NCBI GenBank assembly: GCA_032433595.1
Contig: JASWJB010000254.1
Location: 1-64,000, forward strand
Direction: 5' to 3'
Source: Conoideocrella luteorostrata
Lineage: Eukaryota > Ascomycota > Sordariomycetes > Hypocreales > Clavicipitaceae
Length of the DNA stretch: 64,000 nucleotides
The notes under the pieces were generated by a model. The model did not search any database. It saw only the letters and a program-made list of their open reading frames with translations, and had not been told where the DNA came from. Position 1 is the first letter of the stretch. Every line of letters begins with the position of its first letter. Below are positions 58,415-64,000 of the stretch, piece after piece. The position numbers were made by a program, and so were the translations under genes.

Positions 58415-59056
58415 GTTCGCTGGCGCTATTTACAATAGAATGAATGATGAGGGTGCTGGTAGACACAAAAGAGAGGTTGACTTGCAAACGCCAGGACCAT
58501 CTAGGTAGCTGACTCTAACGTAAACAAAGACCGGAATCTATGACATAGAATGCACAGCATACGGGGAATGGGGTACTACTATTTATGACCTTGTCCCAAC
58601 ATACCAGAGCAGCCCCCTCACAAGCTGGCAGCTAAGCACCAACAATAACGGACGTTCTTTTTGACTTACCTGGTCCTACTCATCTCATTGTCCAAAATCA
58701 AGTGGGCGGGAGGAATTGAGAATCTGTCCGGTCATGCTTGTGGGGGCTGTGCATCCGTGAAACCTTCTCACTGGGTTCGGACCTGATCTGGGTGAGCTCG
58801 AGCAGCACCGATAACCGGGGTGGCGATTCGGAGTGTGAGATCGGCTCACTGGGTTCGGACCATGACTGCAGAAATCTATGCTCATTCCGCGTAGAAAACC
58901 ATATGGCGATACATATAAGCACGAGTCAATTATGCTGGCGAGAAATGAACAAGTCCTAAAAAACCTTTGGAAGACTAAAGCAAACTCCACCTCAATTAAA
59001 ATCCCAGCATATTATCTGGAGGGAAAAGAGTCAATATCGAGATTTCCACCTCCAAA
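58415..59056. promoter_or_regulatory. Divergent promoter of methyltransferase and FAD oxidase
   Basis: This 642-bp head-to-head interval carries two direct copies of a 16-bp sequence, TCACTGGGTTCGGACC, at 58768-58783 and 58846-58861. A further TTCGGAG sits at about 58827. A TATA-like ATATAAG at 58913-58919 lies about 140 bp before the oxidase ATG. Confidence 0.55.
58768..58861 (+). repeat. 16-bp direct repeat pair in the divergent promoter
   Basis: The two copies, TCACTGGGTTCGGACC, are identical and start 78 bp apart. Each contains GGTTCGGACC, nearly palindromic. An exact 16-bp repeat so close together is unlikely by chance and suggests paired binding sites. Confidence 0.7.
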
Positions 59057-60612
59057 ATGACAGTACCATCATCAGTTATCATCGTCGGCTCGGGCGTGTT
59101 TGGCCGTGAGTAAAATGGCGATATTTTGTACCGAATGCCCCCATGGTATCGTGCTGACATATTCAACCAGTCTCGACCGCGTTCGCAATGAGCCGCGATG
59201 ATCGATTTGCCAATTCAAAGATCACGCTCGTCGACAGGTGGAACTTCGAACCAGACTCCAGCTCCAAGTCGGTTCAGAACCCGGGAGCAGCCAATGCCGA
59301 CACATCCCGCGTCATCCGCCGTGATTACCCGCATGGTCCATATGCTTCTCTTGCACGGGAGGCAATGAAGCATTGGAGAGCAGATTTCGGGAAAGAGGGA
59401 AGATATGTCAACCAGCGCCTGATATTCTCTGGCGAAGGAAGCTCATTGCTTTTGCCCAAACGGCAAGGTGATACAGTGAATTATATCAAGACAGCGTACG
59501 GAGTCAGCTGCGAAATGACGGAGGGCGGAAAGGACGCACTCAAGGTTCTTGACTCCTTGAATGAGATTCGTGTTGAGCTTGGCAGCCACACCACCTTGCC
59601 AGACACTCTTTTGCCGGAAGAAAAGAAAACGGTCAACACGTTGAGAGGTTACATCTCGGAGGATTGCGGATGGGCCAACGCTGGCGCCAGTATCGAGTGG
59701 CTCCGTCAGGAAGTGATTCGCCTTGGTCGAGTGCAGTTCCACGTCGGGCATGTTGACAAGCTCAATGCCTCGGACGATGGCCAACGTATCCTAGGTGTTC
59801 AGCTAGAGGACGGATCAACACTGGAGGCGGAGCTTACAATTGTCGCTGCCGGAAGCCAGACCGCCCACATCCTGGGCATACCAAAGTTTTGCGACGTGTA
59901 CAGCGAAGTAGCCGCCTACATTCAACTTTCCCAAGCCGAATGTGATGAACTTCGCAGGAGAAACTGGCCATTGATAGTCAACGCTCATCGGGGCGTGTTT
60001 TCCGTAGGACCCGACCACGACAACTGCATCAAACTGGGCCATTTCTCCTACAGTGGCATGGCAGATGTGCTCAAGGATGCGCAGATCAAAGTCAAAACGC
60101 GTGTGGATGCTTCTGGGCGCACTCCTGAGCAGATCTGGACCGAAGATCCCAAGTACGGCTTCGGAGGTGATGTGACAATCTCTCAGCTCGGCGATGTTGT
60201 TGACTACGAGAGCCACAGAATGCTCAAGACCTTGGCTGACTTCCGCCTTTTCCTCCTTGAATTATTGGGACCATCAGGGCTCGAGGGAGTTAATACACTC
60301 GATCACTCGCAATGCGATGTCTTACTAAACAATATTGCCAATCGTCCGTTTACGAGGGTTCGAAAGTGCTGGTACAATGATACTCCGACATTGGACTTTA
60401 TTGTTGACTACCACCCTTCTTACGACAAGAGCTTGTTCATTGCGACAGGAGGCTGCGACCATGCTTTCAAGTTTCTCCCCATCATTGGTGAAAAAGTCAC
60501 TGCCCTGGCTTTGCATCACCGAGGTGTCAAGTCTGATGCACTCACAGAGGCTACACCTTCTCTAGGCGACTTGGTCGAGCTATGGAAGTTTCCCGCAGAG
60601 CTCATTCAATAA
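59057..60612 (+). CDS. fsqB: Covalent-flavin amine oxidase of the amadoriase/sarcosine oxidase family, FsqB-like
   Basis: Flavoenzyme that oxidises an N-methyl or secondary amine to an iminium. In the fumisoquin pathway FsqB does this on the N-methyl group, and ring closure gives the isoquinoline, as the plant berberine bridge enzyme does. Two exons, 59057-59105 and 59171-60612, flank a 65-bp intron (GTGAGT donor, CAACCAG acceptor). They give 496 residues beginning with a Rossmann motif VGSGVFGLSTAFAMS. The RRDYPHGPYASLA region matches the amadoriase active-site side. RKCWYNDTPTLDFIVDYHP carries the cysteine (416) expected to hold FAD through an 8-alpha-S-cysteinyl bond, at a position close to the one reported for FsqB. 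ATGGCDHAFKFLPIIG completes the FAD site. All key residues are present. A simple fructosyl-amino-acid oxidase role is the alternative, made less likely by the neighbours. Confidence 0.93.
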
Positions 60613-60814
60613 TCCTGTGCACGATCACGATTCTAGATGTGATTTTTTCCTGAAACCAGTGAATTTTTGATCGTCATAAGTATATTGCTGCATCTCCACC
60701 ATCCAGCTCAGTTTCTTAGGAGGAAACTGCATTGAGACTACCGATGAACAGTTTATGAAAGTCTAGATTTGTTTTCTTTGGTACCTTCATTAGGCCTATG
60801 CAGACTCCTCTGGT
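60613..60814. terminator. 3' intergenic region between oxidase and regulator genes
   Basis: A 202-bp AT-rich gap between the stop codons of two convergent genes. It must contain both polyadenylation regions. Confidence 0.4.
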
Positions 60815-62329
60815 TCATAATATTTGTGAGTCTAGATTGTTCAGAATAGCTTTAATTTGACGAATTAGCCGCTTGGCACGAACCTCCCTTCTATCCGCAC
60901 GTCTCGTAATTGATGGAGAATCATCCTGGTCATAGAGTGCATCAATCCAACCTGCAAAGAGCTTGTCTTGTGGTACACCTTCTCGAGTCGCGCAGAAAAT
61001 GCCAGCCTTCCTCGGCGATCCGATCAGGAAGCCCTCGATCTTTTCCAGCATGCTCAAGCTAACGCTTACCAGGCATTCTAATTGGAGACCATGGTCCCCG
61101 TCCAGCTCGAAGCCGTCTAATTGAACGCCTGGAAGAATTGGAGGGACGATGGGTTTTGGATGAGATAGGGACTCTAGTATTGGAGTCAGAAGATGATCGA
61201 AGGATTGTAAGATGTATGCATAACACGATAGGATAGATAATCGTGTCGGTATCTCTAGACGTGGCTTGGGGGCCAAAGATGAGGCCGATAATGATTTGCC
61301 TGACGTTGATAATCGCGAAGAGCCGCGGGATGAATGCCTGTCGGATCCTTCGCCATCAAATACCCAGCCGGTGTCAGCACGGCTCTCGCTCCAAGCAGAA
61401 CCACATGCCCAATGGAGGCGCTGGAGGATCGAGAGGAACTCTCGACAATGTTGCAGGGTCCGGCCAACATGTGGCGTACCAGATATAAGATCCTCGGTGT
61501 CCCCGTGTTCATCTAGCCCGTTTTTCTCGCGGAGTAATCTTTCATTCAACTTGGCGACCTCTTGTATACATGTCTTGACCAGGTCAGGATACCTGGAGGG
61601 CGCGAATGGCGGCGATTGTCTCCCCTGGCTCGAAAGCTGTCCCGATGAAGTGGTACCTGCGCGCACAGAGCTGAGATCCGCGATGAACTGATCGGGACTC
61701 CAATCTATAGACGGAGCTTTACTCATCAGTTGGGCTGTGTGTGCCCCAGCGTTGTCTCTAATTGGCTCCACGCGCGAGTTTGTCCCGGGGTCAAGCATCC
61801 AGCCTGGTGTTTGCAGATCCATGTCGTTCCATTCAATTTCGACATCACTTTGATATGAATGCCAGTCATTCGTAGCCGTTGGTTGTATGGTAGGGGAGGT
61901 TTCCATAGCACAGGGCTGCTTGGAACTCTCATGGAAGTGATGGGTCGGAATGGGACTGCGTCGGCGATGATTGACAGGACAATGGACGAGTGGATCAGAT
62001 TGTGTGCTAGACATAGGTGCAACCTTGGAGCTAGCACTAGAAGAAGCCGGAACGCTGCCATTCATGGGAGCGGAAGCATGAGGCCCATCACCTGCAGAAG
62101 TTATATCAGATCCAAAAGCGTCTTCATTCCTTTCCCGAGCCTGACCTCTTCTCGGGGCCGGCTTAACATTGTAGCAATCGACTTTCGCCCTTTTGCACCG
62201 GTCACACGGTATTTCATTCCGGATAAACCGGCTGGACGGGCTGGGCATCGGCCTCGCGGCACCGACGCATCGTAGTTTTTGGCCACGACAACGATCGCAG
62301 GCTCCCTTCCTACCAAATTCGGCATTCAT
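60815..62329 (-). CDS. Zn2Cys6 transcription factor, probable cluster regulator (FsqA-like)
   Basis: Nuclear DNA-binding regulator, probably the pathway-specific activator because it sits at the cluster edge. I start it at the ATG at 62329 (MNAEFGRKGACDRC), 504 residues. The frame runs further upstream to an ATG at 62362, but the Zn cluster normally lies close to the N-terminus. The two half-clusters are CDRCRGQKLRC and CDRCKRAKVDC, each CX2CX6C. They are separated by a 20-residue linker, longer than the usual 5-16. A Ser/Pro-rich middle follows. The C-terminal third is helical, with RLSILSCYAYILQSFDHLL and CLVSVSLSMLEKIEGFLIG, like the AflR-type regulatory region. The last residues form a basic amphipathic helix (RAKRLIRQIKAILNNLD), as is common in this class. 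No intron is required. Confidence 0.88.
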   Translation of the reverse strand: MNAEFGRKGACDRCRGQKLRCVGAARPMPSPSSRFIRNEIPCDRCKRAKVDCYNVKPAPRRGQARERNEDAFGSDITSAGDGPHASAPMNGSVPASSSASSKVAPMSSTQSDPLVHCPVNHRRRSPIPTHHFHESSKQPCAMETSPTIQPTATNDWHSYQSDVEIEWNDMDLQTPGWMLDPGTNSRVEPIRDNAGAHTAQLMSKAPSIDWSPDQFIADLSSVRAGTTSSGQLSSQGRQSPPFAPSRYPDLVKTCIQEVAKLNERLLREKNGLDEHGDTEDLISGTPHVGRTLQHCREFLSILQRLHWACGSAWSESRADTGWVFDGEGSDRHSSRGSSRLSTSGKSLSASSLAPKPRLEIPTRLSILSCYAYILQSFDHLLTPILESLSHPKPIVPPILPGVQLDGFELDGDHGLQLECLVSVSLSMLEKIEGFLIGSPRKAGIFCATREGVPQDKLFAGWIDALYDQDDSPSITRRADRREVRAKRLIRQIKAILNNLDSQIL

Positions 62330-62489
62330 CGAAAGAGGGAGAAGATATGCAAAATAGAGCATTACAACGCGCAACACAAGCCGGGGGGAAGGAGCATTCG
62401 CAACCAGATATATATGCCCGGCTACTCACGGATCTCGGCCGTTGGTTTCGCGTCAACACTCAGACAGACTTTTCAAGGGTACCCTGTGT

Positions 62490-62503
62490 AGCCTATCTAG
62501 GCT
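62490..62503. promoter_or_regulatory. 14-bp inverted repeat upstream of the C6 regulator
   Basis: AGCCTA and TAGGCT are separated by TC, about 160 bp upstream of the regulator ATG. The perfect dyad may bind a dimeric protein. No family assignment is possible. Confidence 0.35.
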
Positions 62504-63445
62504 GCGAAGTGAGCATATGCTTTTCAAGCTAGGCAGCCAATGTGACAGCCATTGACACTACGCTCACACAGCCACCAACCTATGCAGTTGCTAGTAGCGG
62601 TGAAGTCACCACTCTCTTATGGGACAGTCTCCCATTGGATTCGAACACGTCCTGATAGGTCTGGGTGTCAGCATGAGATACGGGCGTGAGTGACTTCTCC
62701 GTGGCACAGTGGAAATAGAGCTTATTACACCAGGCTAGAATTTGTCTCAAGTTCAAGTTGGCCAGGTCCCCAGTCGGGCGTCTTGCTTACGGTGGCCAGA
62801 GTTGCATTGTGACCGCTGATCTACAGTCACAGAATTTAGCCTCATATTCATACACAAGCAAACAAGTTAGCCAGGCGCTCCGTAGAGCCGACGTGGCGGG
62901 GACCCGTCAGAGCACGATGTGACGATGATATAATCCGCATTACGCGGATATCCCATACTTCTGAGAGAGACGCTACCTGGCCGATGAGCAAGGATCCCAG
63001 GCAATATTTGCCCAGAGATCTCAGTGCGGGTCGGATGGCCGCATAACAGTCTGAGACAGCTGTCCCACAAGAGAGAAGAGTGATCTGGGCCAGTGTTCCG
63101 GGCCTCGCATTCCGACATCCCCCAAGCGCCCCGGGAGAAGAGAGAAGGGAACGGAGCGGAATCATTGCCGCGATAGCCTTGTGGCGTGCTCAGCGTCAGC
63201 AAGTGCGACATAGCGATCACCAGTCGGCTGCTTTGGAACTCCCGCACGATAAGCTGACGACATGAAAGCTTCTTCGCCCTGGTCTGGTTCTTTTGCCCAC
63301 CCAATCCACTTCCCGCAGAACGTCAAATGTCCCGCTCGCTTGCATATGCACGACTAGACTGCTCCGTAAAGGTAGAGAGGGAAGCGAAATCTTTCTGTGA
63401 TCCAATGAGGCAAGGGTGGATGCACGGACCACGTGTCCATCAATC

Positions 63446-63461
63446 TACGGAGTACTCCGTA
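63446..63461. repeat. Palindromic double copy of the TACGGAGTA motif
   Basis: TACGGAGTA and its reverse complement overlap by two bases to give the perfect 16-bp palindrome TACGGAGTACTCCGTA. Confidence 0.85.
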
Positions 63462-63489
63462 ACTGAATACCACAGGCACATAAAAAGTG

Positions 63490-63508
63490 TTTTCTTTCTT
63501 TCTTTCTT
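63490..63508. repeat. TTTC microsatellite
   Basis: Four to five tandem TTTC units in non-coding DNA. Confidence 0.85.
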
Positions 63509-64000
63509 GATGGAACATCGTGCGGGAGCTGCAAACTCTGACTAGGCCGACTACGGATTACTTTGTAGCAGAATGGCCCCATCCCGAGTTGACTGACGGC
63601 CTAGTTGTGACATGATTTTAGATCACGAACCGGTTGTTGCTTCTGGCCAGAGCATCGGCTGCCGAGACACTGCGTACTTGTAATGAATTGTCAGTCATTT
63701 AATGAGCAGAGGTGATTCGACTGCGCTGATCACGACGTCAGCGACATCGTAGGGCTTACCCAGGAAACCAGCTACAAACTAAAGTTTATGTTCATGTCGG
63801 GGGAAATTTCTCTGAATATTTTCTTCTTCTTTCAATAAGCCCGCACGCGGTGACCCTAGACTTTCGGGCCTTGACTGCCTCTGATGAGGGCAAGGCTGAA
63901 AGCTACACATATATGTGGTTGCAAATACGTTGCGACCATAGGATGCTATTATTGGTTCTGTCTTGGGAGTGAGTATAAGCGCGTTGGCCGAGAGTGGAGA

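Larger units (their letters stand above)
62330..64000. other. Right flank with regulator promoter, no further gene seen
   Basis: This contains the presumed regulator promoter, with a 14-bp inverted repeat AGCCTATCTAGGCT at 62490-62503. No further supported gene is visible. Frames at 62848-63304 overlap on both strands and look non-coding. A 16-bp palindrome, TACGGAGTACTCCGTA, at 63446-63461 is a fused pair of the dispersed motif. A TTTC microsatellite follows at 63490-63508. The window ends before any neighbouring gene. Confidence 0.5.

Noticed and set aside
42507..62377. Mycosporine-type cluster because of ATP-grasp plus NRPS-like genes
   Set aside because: There is no dehydroquinate-synthase-like gene or O-methyltransferase. 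The FMO, PLP fusion and covalent flavoenzyme fit the fumisoquin type instead.
1..64000. CRISPR array, prophage or bacterial operon
   Set aside because: No spaced direct repeats of the right size. Introns and fungal protein families show eukaryotic nuclear DNA.

Overview
The window is nuclear DNA of a filamentous ascomycete (Pezizomycotina). The genes have short introns of about 45-80 bp with GTRNGT-type donors, CTRAY branch sites and YAG acceptors. The products are fungal families: a Hal5-type kinase, an SMP lipid-transfer protein, a Zn2Cys6 regulator, NRPS-like enzymes and a phenol-2-monooxygenase-type flavoprotein. A hypocrealean or other Sordariomycete host is my guess from overall character only; no species can be named.

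Layout. 1-10.5 kb: no gene I can support, but microsatellites and dispersed short motifs. 10.5-13.5 kb: a Hal5/Npr1-type protein kinase, probably with an unrecognised upstream exon. 13.5-29.2 kb: a gene-poor stretch with one plausible small Ala/Ser/Thr-rich gene (25784-26110) and two weak spliced candidates. 29.2-34.3 kb: REV3, the catalytic subunit of DNA polymerase zeta, in two exons. 35.5-38.6 kb: a TEX2/Nvj2-type SMP-domain protein on the minus strand. 38.6-42.5 kb: intergenic, with one degraded coding remnant. 42.5-62.3 kb: a complete-looking biosynthetic gene cluster. 62.3-64 kb: nothing recognised.

The cluster is the main content. It holds an ATP-grasp ligase, a phenol-2-monooxygenase-like FAD hydroxylase, an NRPS-like protein with adenylation, thiolation, thioester-reductase and PLP-enzyme domains in one chain, an EgtD/EasF-type N-methyltransferase, an amadoriase/sarcosine-oxidase-type flavoenzyme with the covalent-flavin cysteine, and a Zn2Cys6 regulator. 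This enzyme set matches, from memory, the fumisoquin (fsq) cluster of Aspergillus fumigatus and the related imizoquin cluster, which make plant-like isoquinoline alkaloids. By analogy, an aromatic amino acid is hydroxylated (FsqG type), coupled through the NRPS-like/PLP protein (FsqF type), N-methylated (FsqC type), cyclised by oxidation of the N-methyl group (FsqB type), and possibly capped by the ATP-grasp ligase (FsqD type).

Two things distinguish this locus. An extra, intact reading frame (47979-50036) encodes an adenylation-domain protein that has lost almost every catalytic motif. No transporter gene is visible within the window. The six biosynthetic genes sit as three head-to-head pairs around shared promoters: ATP-grasp/hydroxylase, degenerate adenylation protein/NRPS-like-PLP, and methyltransferase/flavoenzyme. 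Two of these promoters share CCGA-N5/6-TCGGAGGCTGG elements, and the third has a 16-bp direct repeat containing TTCGGACC. These are candidate sites for the clustered C6 regulator.
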